Origin: Candidatus Palauibacter denitrificans
GTDB lineage: Bacteria; Gemmatimonadota; Gemmatimonadetes; Palauibacterales; Palauibacteraceae
Assembly: GCA_009841015.1 (NCBI GenBank)
Contig: VXMQ01000010.1
Coordinates: forward strand, 1-39,439
Direction of reading: 5' to 3'
Length of the DNA: 39,439 nt
The position numbers and the translations under genes were made by a program. This document shows positions 24,873 to 33,412 of this stretch, in pieces. The notes beneath the pieces are model-generated. The model made no database searches. It worked only from the letters and a program-made list of their open reading frames with translations, and was not told the origin of the DNA. Positions within the stretch are counted from its first letter, which is position 1, and the number at the start of each line of letters is the position of its first letter.

Positions 24873-26641
24873 TGGCGGGTTCCGGCCCCGGGCTCGCCCG
24901 CCAGGATGTGCGCTTCGAGCCGAACGAGCGTCCCCCGCTTCCCATGGCCGCCGGACTCGGCGTCCAGTACGCGCTCATCTGCCTCGCCAGCATCGTGCTC
25001 ACGCCGACGGTCATGATCACGGTGGCGGGCGGCAGCGCCGAGTACCTGTCGTGGGCCGTGTTCGCGGCGCTCATCATCAGCGGAATCACGACGGCGATCC
25101 AGGCGCGTAGCGTGGGACGGATCGGTGCCGGCTACGTGCTCGTCATGGGCAGCACGAGCGCCTTCATCGCGGTGAGCGTCACGGCCATCGAGCAGGGCGG
25201 GCCGGGCATGCTCGCCGTCCTGATCATCGCGTCCTCGATGGTCCAATTCCTGCTGGCGTCCCGGATGGCGCTCCTGCGCCGGGTGTTCACGCCCACCGTG
25301 GCGGGCACCGTGCTGATCCTGATCCCCGTGACGCTCACCCCAATGATCCTGCGGAAGCTCGCCGAGGTGCCCGCCGGAGCCCCATTCGCCGCGGGTCCTG
25401 TCGTGGCTGGCGTGACGCTGGCTGTCACAGTGCTTGTCCCGCTTCGGTTCTCCGGCTCCCTCCGGCTCTGGGCCCCGGCCCTCGGGATCGTCGCCGGGTC
25501 GCTCGTCGCCGGTATGGGGTTCGGGATCTACGACCTGTCCTCCGTCTACGAAGCTCGCTGGATCGGGTTGCCGGACCTGGCGTACCCAGGTCTCGATCTG
25601 AGCTTCCGCCCCGAGTTCTGGGCTCTGCTGCCGTCGTTCCTGATGGTGACGCTCGTGAGCGCCATGGACACGCTCGGCGATGCGATCGCGATTCAGCGAG
25701 TTTCCTGGCGCAGGCCGCGCGCGATCGACTTCCGCTCCATCCAGGGCGCGATCGCCGCCGACGGCGCGGGCAACCTCCTTTCCGGCCTGGCGGGGACGGT
25801 GCCCAACACGACCTACGGCGTGGGCATCGCCGTCGCCGAACTCACCGGCGTCACCTCTCGCGCCATCGGGATCTGCGTTGGCGTCGTCTTCGCGGCGTTC
25901 GCCTTCCTGCCGAAACTGCTCGCCCTCATCATCGCGATCCCCGGCCCCGTCGTGGCGGCCTATTTCATCGTCGTGGTGGCGCTGATCTTCGTCTTCGGCA
26001 TGAAGATCCTGCTCCAGGAGGGGCTGGACTACCGCAACGGCCTCGTGGTCGGCGTCGCGTTCTGGCTGGGCATCGTCTTCCAGTTCGACTGGATCTACCC
26101 GGAGCATATCACAGGGGCGTGGGAGGAGTTCCTCGGCAACGGCATGACGGTCGGCGGTCTCACGGTGATCCTGCTCACCATCTTCTCGGAGGTCACGGGC
26201 GGCCGTCGTGCGCGATTGAAGACGCGGTTATCGGACGACACGTGGTCGGAGGTCGATGCCTTCCTCGTGAAGTTCGCGGCGCGCCGGGGCTGGGGCGAGG
26301 AGATGGAGACGCGTCTGCGCGCGGTGGGCGAGGAAACAATGCAGATCCTCGGCCGCCAGGAGGCCGAAGCCGAGACCAGCGACGCGCGAAGCCTGTTGCT
26401 TATCGCGAGCAGCGATGGCCCCGCCGCGGACCTCGAGTTCATCGCGACGACGGACGAGAAGAACGTCGAGGATCAGCTGGCAATGCTCAGCGAGGTGGCC
26501 GCGGGCGTCCCCCTCGAGGCGGAGACCCCGCTTCGGCTGCTGCGGCACTACGCCTCATCCATCCGCCACCAGCAGTACCACGACATCGACATCCTCACGA
26601 TCCGCGTGGAGTCTGCCCCCCAGGTCGCCGGCGACTTCTAG
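24872..26641 (+). CDS. NCS2-family nucleobase/xanthine permease with an extra C-terminal cytosolic domain
   Basis: This 589-residue protein has the NCS2 (uracil/xanthine permease) transmembrane core in about residues 28-440. Core marks are QYALICLASIVLTPTVM, the helix-8 region VSAMDTLGDAIAIQ and helix-10 PNTTYGVGIAVAELTGVTSR. NCS2 proteins usually end soon after, but here about 140 residues continue (from about 448). They comprise a helical part (WSEVDAFLVKFAARRGW, then LRAVGEETMQIL) and a beta/alpha part (LLLIASSDGPAADLEFIAT ... DIDILTIRVES). The layout recalls a degenerate GHKL/anti-sigma-like domain, but no ATP-binding motif is clear. It is probably proton- or sodium-coupled. Confidence 0.88.
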   Translation: MAGSGPGLARQDVRFEPNERPPLPMAAGLGVQYALICLASIVLTPTVMITVAGGSAEYLSWAVFAALIISGITTAIQARSVGRIGAGYVLVMGSTSAFIAVSVTAIEQGGPGMLAVLIIASSMVQFLLASRMALLRRVFTPTVAGTVLILIPVTLTPMILRKLAEVPAGAPFAAGPVVAGVTLAVTVLVPLRFSGSLRLWAPALGIVAGSLVAGMGFGIYDLSSVYEARWIGLPDLAYPGLDLSFRPEFWALLPSFLMVTLVSAMDTLGDAIAIQRVSWRRPRAIDFRSIQGAIAADGAGNLLSGLAGTVPNTTYGVGIAVAELTGVTSRAIGICVGVVFAAFAFLPKLLALIIAIPGPVVAAYFIVVVALIFVFGMKILLQEGLDYRNGLVVGVAFWLGIVFQFDWIYPEHITGAWEEFLGNGMTVGGLTVILLTIFSEVTGGRRARLKTRLSDDTWSEVDAFLVKFAARRGWGEEMETRLRAVGEETMQILGRQEAEAETSDARSLLLIASSDGPAADLEFIATTDEKNVEDQLAMLSEVAAGVPLEAETPLRLLRHYASSIRHQQYHDIDILTIRVESAPQVAGDF

Positions 26642-26644
26642 CCC

Positions 26645-27754
26645 CTAGCCGGGGATCGCCCGATCCCGGGACGGAACGATGATCGCCTTGGTGACCGCGA
26701 GCCGCTCGACATCGGCGAGTGCCTGACCCGCTTCCCCGAGACCGTATTCGCCCCCGATCACCCGGGCGAAGGGGAGGCGGTGCCGCGCGAGCAGATCGAG
26801 CGCGCCCGAGACGTGCCGCAGTTCGGTCCCCCAGCGCCCCTTCAGGGTCGCGTGCTTCCGGTTGATGTCGACGTGCGGGTTGATGGAGACGGGACCGACA
26901 TCCGTGTAGTGTCCCGCCACGACGTACGTGCCTCCGTCGCGGAGGAGGGCAAACCCCTCCGGGATCGCCGCCGGGTTGCCGCTCGCCTCGATGACGAGGT
27001 CCGCGCCGCGGCCCTCGGTGAGGTCGGCCACGCTTGCCGACCGGTCACGGCCCGACGTTCGGTTCAGCGAGAGCGTGACGTCGGCCCCCATCGCGGTGGC
27101 GAGCTCGAGGCGCTCGTCGGGGTCGCCGATGACCACGAGGGGGCCGCAGCCCCGGACTCGGGCGAAGGCGGCGGCCGCGAGGCCGACGGGGCCGGAGCCC
27201 TGGACGACGACCGTGTCACCCGGCCGGAGGTTCGAGCGTTCGACGGCTCCGAAGCCGGTGAAGAGTCCGCAGCCGCCTCCAATGACATCCGCTGTCTCGA
27301 GCCCCTCGGGCAGCTTGAAGATCGACGTGTCGGCGGTGAGCCGCATGGACGTCGCCCACCCTCCGAGCAGTCCTTCGCGGGCGCTGAATGTGATGCCGTA
27401 GACGCGGCGGTGCGGGCACAGGTTCGGCTGCAAGGCATGGGAGCAGTAGAAGCAGCGGTGGCACGTGCCCACCACGTCGAAGAAGGTGACGGCGTCCCCC
27501 TCCGCCAGCGGTCGTCCCGCGGCATCGACCCCCGGACCTCTCATCTCCCGGATGCGTCCCACGCTCACATGCCCCGGAATGATGGGCCAGGGCACGCCCG
27601 CGAGGCGTCCGTGATGGAGATGGACATCCGTCCCGCACACCTCGCTCGCCTCTATCTCCAGCCACGTCTCGCCCGGTCCGAGGTCGGGATCGTCGAAGGT
27701 TCGAACCTCGAGCGGTCGCCCCGGTCCCGGCATGACCGACGCACGTTGTGACAC
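26645..27754 (-). CDS. Zinc-binding alcohol dehydrogenase-family oxidoreductase (MDR)
   Basis: This 369-residue medium-chain dehydrogenase has catalytic-zinc ligands (EVCGTDVHLHHG, IIPGHVSVG), a structural-zinc set of four cysteines (GTCHRCFYCSHALQPNLC) and a nucleotide-binding loop GSGPVGLAA followed by VIGDPDERLELA, suggesting NAD. The conserved opening is RASVMPGPGRPLEVRTF, so GTG 27754, which has GGGAGG 4 bases upstream, is a better start than ATG 27733. The stop is 3 bases from that of the permease on the other strand. Substrate unknown; sorbitol/threonine-type alcohols are typical of the group. Confidence 0.87.
   Translation of the reverse strand: MSQRASVMPGPGRPLEVRTFDDPDLGPGETWLEIEASEVCGTDVHLHHGRLAGVPWPIIPGHVSVGRIREMRGPGVDAAGRPLAEGDAVTFFDVVGTCHRCFYCSHALQPNLCPHRRVYGITFSAREGLLGGWATSMRLTADTSIFKLPEGLETADVIGGGCGLFTGFGAVERSNLRPGDTVVVQGSGPVGLAAAAFARVRGCGPLVVIGDPDERLELATAMGADVTLSLNRTSGRDRSASVADLTEGRGADLVIEASGNPAAIPEGFALLRDGGTYVVAGHYTDVGPVSINPHVDINRKHATLKGRWGTELRHVSGALDLLARHRLPFARVIGGEYGLGEAGQALADVERLAVTKAIIVPSRDRAIPG
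26652..26667. terminator. Hairpin just past the permease stop
   Basis: GGGATC-GCCC-GATCCC is a perfect 6-bp stem with a 4-base loop, 10 bases after the permease stop and inside the end of the convergent dehydrogenase gene. It may end the plus-strand transcript; no T-run follows. Confidence 0.35.
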
Positions 27755-27826
27755 CTGGCCTCCCGTTCGTGGTTCTCCGTTCCGCGCTGGACATGTATCA
27801 TACGGCTTCAACCAGGGGAGATGAGA

Positions 27827-29134
27827 ATGTCCGAAGCCGATACGCGCGTCCGTGGCCGGTTCGGTCCCGGGCGAATCCGGGCCCCTGCCGTGGCCGGCCT
27901 TGCCGTGGCAGCCCTCCTCAGCGGGTGCGCCGGCGGCGGGGGAACGAGGGTGTCGCTGGAAGCGGGGGACGTCGAGTTCGATCGGCCGACGCCCAGCGGG
28001 GAGCCGTACCTGTCGGTCGGGGCCGGTGGCCGCGCCATCCTGACGTGGATCGAACCCGAAGGGGGCGTACCGGCCTTGCGGCTGGCGATTCGCGGGGAGG
28101 ACGGCTGGTCCGAGCCGCGGACCGTGTGGGCGTCGGAAGAGATGTTCGTGAACTGGGCCGACTTTCCGTCCTCGGTGGAGATGCGGGATGGGACGCTCGC
28201 CGTTCACTGGCTGGAGAAGGTCGCCGACGCGCCGTACGCCTACCACGTGATGCTGGCGCTTTCGTCCGATGATGGAGCGACCTGGTCGGAACCGTTCCGG
28301 GCGCACGACGACGCGTCGCCGACCGAGCACGGCTTCGTGTCGATGGTGCCGTGGGGTGACGGCGCGGGGCTGACCTGGCTCGACGCCCGCGCCATGGCGG
28401 GCGATGCCGGCGGCGAGCACCTGGCCGGAGGTGACGAGGCCCTGGTCGGAGGCGGCGGGGGAGAGCGCGGGGCGATGTCCGTCCGCTTCCGCACGCTCGC
28501 CCCGGATGGCCATCTCGGCCCGGAGGTGCTGCTCGACGACCGGACGTGCGAGTGCTGCCAGACCGCACTGGTTCGCGTAGGCGAAGGACTCGTGACCGCC
28601 TACCGCGACCGGAGCGAAACCGAGGTCCGCGACATCGCCGTGGTTCGCGGGGCGGGGGAGCGCTGGACCGAGCCCGCTCCGCTGTCCACCGACGGCTGGG
28701 TCATCCCGGGCTGTCCCGTGAACGGACCGCAGTTGAGCGGGGACGACCGGACCCTCGCTGCGGCGTGGTACACCGGCGTCGATGGCGCCCCGCAGGTGTA
28801 CGCCGCGTTCTCGGCTGACGGTGGCACAATCTTCGGCCCGCGGATCCGGGTCGATGAGGGCCTTCCGCTGGGGCGCGTGGACGTCGAACGACTCGACGAC
28901 GGCTCGGCCGTGGTGGTATGGCTGGAGGCTTCCAACGACACACCGCGTGTCCTCGCCCGGCGGGTCGATCCGGACGGATCGCTCGGGACGCCGCTTCTGA
29001 TCTCCGAGACCGCCGGCGAACGCTCGAGCGGGTTCCCGCGCATGGTGCGGACGGGGGACGAGTTCCTATTCGCGTGGACGATTCCCGGCGAAGGCGGCGG
29101 CGTCCGCGTCCGAGCGGTACGGCTCTCCGACTGA
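27827..29134 (+). CDS. Sialidase-like (BNR/Asp-box) lipoprotein
   Basis: This 435-residue lipoprotein (lipobox LLSGC near residue 30) has a six-bladed, sialidase-like propeller layout. Asp-box-like turns include SSDDGATWSEP and SADGGTIFGP, and each blade carries a short strand set ending in Trp or Phe. A conspicuous CECC motif (DDRTCECCQT) plus a further Cys in VIPGCPVNGP could bind metal or form disulfides. No sialidase Arg triad is certain, so enzyme function is not claimed. ATG 27827 is preferred because GGGGAG lies 6 bases upstream; ATG 27821 has no spacing. Divergent from the zinc dehydrogenase gene. Confidence 0.75.
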   Translation: MSEADTRVRGRFGPGRIRAPAVAGLAVAALLSGCAGGGGTRVSLEAGDVEFDRPTPSGEPYLSVGAGGRAILTWIEPEGGVPALRLAIRGEDGWSEPRTVWASEEMFVNWADFPSSVEMRDGTLAVHWLEKVADAPYAYHVMLALSSDDGATWSEPFRAHDDASPTEHGFVSMVPWGDGAGLTWLDARAMAGDAGGEHLAGGDEALVGGGGGERGAMSVRFRTLAPDGHLGPEVLLDDRTCECCQTALVRVGEGLVTAYRDRSETEVRDIAVVRGAGERWTEPAPLSTDGWVIPGCPVNGPQLSGDDRTLAAAWYTGVDGAPQVYAAFSADGGTIFGPRIRVDEGLPLGRVDVERLDDGSAVVVWLEASNDTPRVLARRVDPDGSLGTPLLISETAGERSSGFPRMVRTGDEFLFAWTIPGEGGGVRVRAVRLSD

Positions 29135-29175
29135 GTCTCTCCCTCCAGGTTGTGCAGGGCCGGTGCGGTGCCGCG

Positions 29176-30156
29176 TCAGGGGACGAGGAGCACCTTCGCG
29201 ACGCCCGCTTCCGCCGCCCGGTCGAAGGCCTCCGGAGCGGCGGATAGCGGCAGCCGATCGTCGATGAGATCGCGCACCTCGAAGTCTCCGCGCTCCAGCG
29301 ACGCCAGCGCGTCCTCGAAGGGCCCGCACCGGGAGCCGAGAAGTCGGATTTCATCTACCACAACGGATGAGATGTCGATGGATAACTCGTTTGTGTGCGT
29401 GCTCTTGAGAACAATCATTCCGCGCGGCCGAACGGCCCGGCGGGCGGCGGCGAAGCCGGCCGAGGCGCCGCTGCATTCGACGACGAGGTCGTAGGCAGCC
29501 TCCTTGACGGCGGTGGCCGGCCCGGCGGCGAGCCCTGCCGCGCGAGCCCGGGCCAGGTTCCGCTCCGAACGCCCCGCGAGCTCCAGCCCCGGCAACCGAA
29601 TCGCCAGCACGCGCGCCACGAGTTGTCCCAGTCGTCCCGCCCCCACCACGAGCGCCCGGTTCACGCGGCCACGCGCGATCTCGCCCTCGATCTGCCGCAG
29701 CACGCGGCAGGCGGCCGCCACCGGTTCCGCGAACACGGCCACCTCGTCGGGTAGCGGCTCCGGAACGCGATGCAGGTTCGAGACCGGCGCCCGCAGCCAC
29801 TCGGCGAACGCGCCGTCCCGCCCGTGGATGCCGATCGCCTCGCGCCGAAGGCAGTGCGTCGGCCGGCCGTTCGCGCAACTGAGGCAGAGCCGCTCGGCAT
29901 GTCGCGAGCGGCAGGTGACGTTGATCTCCGCCACGACTCGCGCCCCGACCCATTCGGGAGGCCCCTCCTCGACGCGTCCGACGAACTCGTGCCCCGGAAT
30001 GCCCGAGAAATCGCGGTATCCGCGCAGCAACTCCAGGTCCGTCCCGCAGATTCCCGCCATCGAGACCCGGATGACGGCCTCTCCGGGCTCAGGAGAGGGC
30101 TGCGGAAGATCGTCGCGTACGTGGACCTTGCGGCCGTCGATCCAGGCCGCGATCAC
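29176..30156 (-). CDS. Zinc-binding dehydrogenase (MDR family)
   Basis: This 326-residue medium-chain dehydrogenase has catalytic-zinc residues GICGTDLELL, GHEFVG and the Glu in FAEPVAAACRVL. A structural-zinc set is stretched compared with standard ADH (NVTCRSRHAERLCLSCANGRPTHC). The nucleotide loop is VVGAGRLGQLVA, followed by AGRSERNLARA; the arginines hint at NADP. It is about 20-40 residues shorter than usual MDR enzymes. GTG 30156 overlaps the upstream TGA as GTGA, so it is translated with the DUF6986-like lyase. Substrate unknown. Confidence 0.85.
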   Translation of the reverse strand: MIAAWIDGRKVHVRDDLPQPSPEPGEAVIRVSMAGICGTDLELLRGYRDFSGIPGHEFVGRVEEGPPEWVGARVVAEINVTCRSRHAERLCLSCANGRPTHCLRREAIGIHGRDGAFAEWLRAPVSNLHRVPEPLPDEVAVFAEPVAAACRVLRQIEGEIARGRVNRALVVGAGRLGQLVARVLAIRLPGLELAGRSERNLARARAAGLAAGPATAVKEAAYDLVVECSGASAGFAAARRAVRPRGMIVLKSTHTNELSIDISSVVVDEIRLLGSRCGPFEDALASLERGDFEVRDLIDDRLPLSAAPEAFDRAAEAGVAKVLLVP

Positions 30157-31397
30157 CCGCGGCGCCGCTCGAGGATCGTGCGGAACGACCGGGTTTCGAG
30201 TTCCGCGGCGGTGAGACCGGAGCGGGCCGCCTCCTCCGCCGTCAGGGCGCCGCTCGCGAGTCCTCGGAGGAAGAAGTTCAGAAGGCCCTGGCCCGAAGCT
30301 TCATCGTCGAACACGGATCCCGTGAGGATGGCCTGTCCCGCGGCGGTCACGAAGCGGTCGAGCCGGCTCGCCGCCGCGTCCAGACCCTCGAGGAAGAACG
30401 AGAACACGGCCGCGAAGCGGGAGACGAGCTGCGCCGGGTGGAGGTCCCAGCCCTGGTAGAACCCCTGGCTCAGAGACCGCCGAACATCGGAGTAGTGCAG
30501 GCGCCATGCGCCGTGCACGACCGCCATGTTCTTCGCCTGCTCGGCCGCCGAGAGCGCCGTCTCTCCGCGATGCGGTTCGACCGGCAGCACGTTCGTCGCC
30601 CCGTCCGACAGCTGGAGGCCGGTCCCGGCGAGCGAGAGCTGCAGGAGCTGCCTCGCCACCTCGCACAACGGGTGCCCCAGCGTCTGATCCTCCGCCGCGA
30701 CCGCCACGGCACCCGTGAGGTCGTACGCTCCGAGATGGACGGTGTGGCACCGCCCCCCCGCCGCCGCGACAAGCTCCGGCACGGCGATCCGTCCATCCGG
30801 CGCCACGAGCGACTGCGGCGTCTCGATCATGAGGTCGATCGCCACCCCCTCCTCCGGCAGGCCGAGCGTCGTCTCGAGCCGACTCAGGGCCTCCGAGAGC
30901 CGTTCCACCTGCCCGGACGTGATGATCTTGGGAAGGAGCACCGTGAACCCGTCCGGCAGGTCGCGCCCGGTCCGGGCCAGCGCCGCAAGGAAGAGTTCGA
31001 GCGTGCGCAACGCCCGTCCGCCGGTGACTTCGTCCAGCGACTTGATGCGGATTCCGAGCGAGGGCGGGAGGCTGCCGGCCGCGGCCCCCTCCGCGACCTC
31101 CTTTGCCGCAGCGGCCGCCGCCTCATCTTCGTCCGCCTCGGACCGGGCGCCGAACCCATCCTCGAAGTCGATCAGAAAGCGCTCGACCGGCTCCCGTTCG
31201 AGCTTGGCGCGCACGCGCCGGTGTACCGCTTCCGCGGTCCCGGAGGGAAGGCGAGTTCCGAGGGCCTCCCGCAGAGCGGCAGGGTCCGACGCGTACCGGT
31301 CGAGATAGCGTCCGGCGATCCGTCCGAGCTTCGCCGCCGTGTCTCGTCGGAAGAGGTGAGCCCCGCCGACAACCGTATGCACGGGCTTTTTTTGCAT
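30153..31397 (-). CDS. DUF6986/HpcH-HpaI aldolase-like protein
   Basis: This 414-residue protein matches the aldolase/citrate-lyase-like family now named DUF6986, often annotated as a phosphoenolpyruvate-binding lyase. Family marks are PVHTVV near the start, VRAKLEREPVERFLIDFEDGFG, GIRIKSL, LELFLAALA, FTVLLPKI, DLMIETPQS, GRCHTVHLGAYDLTG, and LSDGATNVLPV near the middle. The acidic FEDG and the Glu of IETPQ are likely Mg ligands by analogy with HpcH. The real reaction is unknown. It is co-translated with a zinc dehydrogenase and divergent from the oxidoreductase cluster. No strong ribosome site is seen before ATG 31397. Confidence 0.8.
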   Translation of the reverse strand: MQKKPVHTVVGGAHLFRRDTAAKLGRIAGRYLDRYASDPAALREALGTRLPSGTAEAVHRRVRAKLEREPVERFLIDFEDGFGARSEADEDEAAAAAAKEVAEGAAAGSLPPSLGIRIKSLDEVTGGRALRTLELFLAALARTGRDLPDGFTVLLPKIITSGQVERLSEALSRLETTLGLPEEGVAIDLMIETPQSLVAPDGRIAVPELVAAAGGRCHTVHLGAYDLTGAVAVAAEDQTLGHPLCEVARQLLQLSLAGTGLQLSDGATNVLPVEPHRGETALSAAEQAKNMAVVHGAWRLHYSDVRRSLSQGFYQGWDLHPAQLVSRFAAVFSFFLEGLDAAASRLDRFVTAAGQAILTGSVFDDEASGQGLLNFFLRGLASGALTAEEAARSGLTAAELETRSFRTILERRRG

Positions 31398-31459
31398 GGG
31401 CTCAACTTCCGCGGCTCCGGCCGCCGCAGCAACGAGCCGGTCGCCGCCACCCGAAAAAC

Positions 31460-31488
31460 TGGCGACAACACCCCTCGTCCCCTAGGAT
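31460..31488 (+). promoter_or_regulatory. Candidate promoter for the oxidoreductase cluster
   Basis: TGGCGA (31460-31465) and TAGGAT (31483-31488) are 17 bases apart, about 80 bases before the GTG at 31570. The match to sigma70 hexamers is partial; this is the best candidate in the 172-base divergent gap. Confidence 0.3.
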
Positions 31489-31569
31489 TGCGAGCGGTTA
31501 TCTCACCAAGCGACTCACGGTTCGGGGAGCCGTGGGGCCTGTCGGGCGGGGTCGGCCCGAGGAGAGACG

Positions 31570-33408
31570 GTGGAGCCAACGAACGTCGAGAATCCCGACT
31601 ACTACCACAAGGTCGTGGATTGCCAGTGGGCCTGCCCGGCTCACACCAACGTACCGGGTTACATTCGCCTCATCGCCCAGGAACGGTACGACGACGCCTA
31701 CATGCTCAACTGGGAGTCGAACGTCTTTCCCGGCATCCTCGGCCGGACGTGCGACCGCCCCTGCGAGCCCGCCTGCCGGCGCGGAAGGGTGGAGGACAAG
31801 CCGGTCGCGATCTGCCGCCTCAAGCGCGTCGCCGCCGACCTCAGGGGCGACATCACGCCCCGCTTCCCGGAGATCCCGACGAAGAAGAACGGGAAGAGGA
31901 TCGCGTGCGTGGGCGCGGGCCCCGCATCGCTGACCGTCGCCCGCGACCTCATGCCCCTCGGCTACGAGGTCACGATCTTCGAGAAGAACGACCGGCCCGG
32001 CGGCCTCATGTGGACGAACATCCCACAGTTCCGCCTGCCCCCCGAAGTGCTGTGGGAGGAGATCGACTACATCCTCGACATGGGCGTGGACATTCGCTAC
32101 AACGCGCCCGTCGAGAGCATGAAGTGGTTGCTGGAGCAGGGGTTCGACGCCGTCTTCGTCGGCTCCGGCGCGCCGCGAGGCAAGGAGCTGCGCCTCCCGG
32201 GCCGGTACGACACGGACCGCATCTACATCGGCATCGACTGGCTCGAATCCGTCGCCTTCGGGCACACGAACTCGATCGAGGAGAACGTGCTCGTCATCGG
32301 GGTCGGGAACACCGCGATGGACTGCTGCCGCACCTCGAAGCGGATCGGCGGAACGAACGTCAAGGTCATGGCCCGCAAGTCGAAGCCGTACTTCAAGGCC
32401 TCCCCCTGGGAACTGGAAGACGCGGAAGAAGAACTCGTCGACATCGTCGAGAACCACTCGCCCACGGAGTTCGTCGTCGAAGACGGCGTCCTCAGGGGGA
32501 TGAACTTCGACATCGTGGACTGGCACGAGAACGACCAGGGACGGCTCGTCGCGACCAAGCTCGACGAAGCGTTCTTCCCGGCGGAGGCCGTCATCCTCGC
32601 CATCGGACAGGAAACCGCCTTCCCCTGGATCGAGGACGATGCGGGGATCGAGTTCAACAAGTGGCGGGAAGCCGTCGTCGACCGCACGACGTTCATGTCG
32701 ACGCGCGAGGGCGTTTTCTTCGGCGGCGACGCGGCTTGGGGCCCCGAGAACATCATCTGGGCGGCCGAGCACGGACACCAGGCGGCGATCTCCCTCCACG
32801 CCTACTGCAGCGGGGAGGATATCCGGAAGCGTCCGCCCGAGCACATGAACCTCGTGAGCGCCAAGATGGGGCTCCACGAGTGGAGCTACTCGAACGACTA
32901 CGAGTACGCGGGCCGGCGGAAGATGCGGCACGTCCGCCTGGAGGAGCGCCTCAGGAGCATCGAGACGGAAGTCGAGGAGGGATTCGACCTCGAGCAGACG
33001 CTGACCGAGGTCGAGCGCTGCCTGAACTGCGACATCCAGACGCACTTCACGGGGAGCCTGTGCATCGAGTGCGACGCCTGCATCGACATCTGTCCCCTCA
33101 ACTGCCTCACGATCACGCACAACGGGGAGGAAGCGGACCTCCGCACGCGATTGCTCGCGCCGGCCGATAACACGGAACAGGAGATCTACGTCTCCGAGGC
33201 GTTGCCGCAGACGGCACGCGTCATGGTGAAGGACGAGGACCTCTGCATCCACTGCGGGCTGTGCGCGGAGCGCTGTCCCACGGCGGCCTGGGACATGCGG
33301 ACCTTCGATCTGCTCAAGCCGTACGCGGGACAGGATGCGGACCATCCCTACTCGGGGATGGGGATCGAGGAGATGGCGCCGGGCGGCTTCGTGTCGGTGG
33401 CTCCCTGA
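31570..33408 (+). CDS. GltD-like FAD/NAD(P) oxidoreductase with C-terminal 2[4Fe-4S] ferredoxin domain
   Basis: This 612-residue iron-sulfur flavoprotein has an N-terminal cluster-binding region (Cys18, 22, 61, 65, 69, 82) typical of glutamate-synthase small subunits, the FAD motif CVGAGPASLTVARDL (about 115-125), an NAD(P)-binding motif VIGVGNTAMDC, and GGDAAWGPENIIWAAEHG near the second FAD site. A ferredoxin-like tail follows (about 484-575): CLNC, then CIECDACIDICPLNC and CIHCGLCAERCPTAA, predicted to hold two [4Fe-4S] clusters. GTG 31570 has GGAG 5 bases upstream. The OFOR alpha and beta genes follow directly, so it probably links NAD(P)H and the OFOR through its clusters. Confidence 0.9.
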   Translation: MEPTNVENPDYYHKVVDCQWACPAHTNVPGYIRLIAQERYDDAYMLNWESNVFPGILGRTCDRPCEPACRRGRVEDKPVAICRLKRVAADLRGDITPRFPEIPTKKNGKRIACVGAGPASLTVARDLMPLGYEVTIFEKNDRPGGLMWTNIPQFRLPPEVLWEEIDYILDMGVDIRYNAPVESMKWLLEQGFDAVFVGSGAPRGKELRLPGRYDTDRIYIGIDWLESVAFGHTNSIEENVLVIGVGNTAMDCCRTSKRIGGTNVKVMARKSKPYFKASPWELEDAEEELVDIVENHSPTEFVVEDGVLRGMNFDIVDWHENDQGRLVATKLDEAFFPAEAVILAIGQETAFPWIEDDAGIEFNKWREAVVDRTTFMSTREGVFFGGDAAWGPENIIWAAEHGHQAAISLHAYCSGEDIRKRPPEHMNLVSAKMGLHEWSYSNDYEYAGRRKMRHVRLEERLRSIETEVEEGFDLEQTLTEVERCLNCDIQTHFTGSLCIECDACIDICPLNCLTITHNGEEADLRTRLLAPADNTEQEIYVSEALPQTARVMVKDEDLCIHCGLCAERCPTAAWDMRTFDLLKPYAGQDADHPYSGMGIEEMAPGGFVSVAP

Positions 33409-33412
33409 CGGA

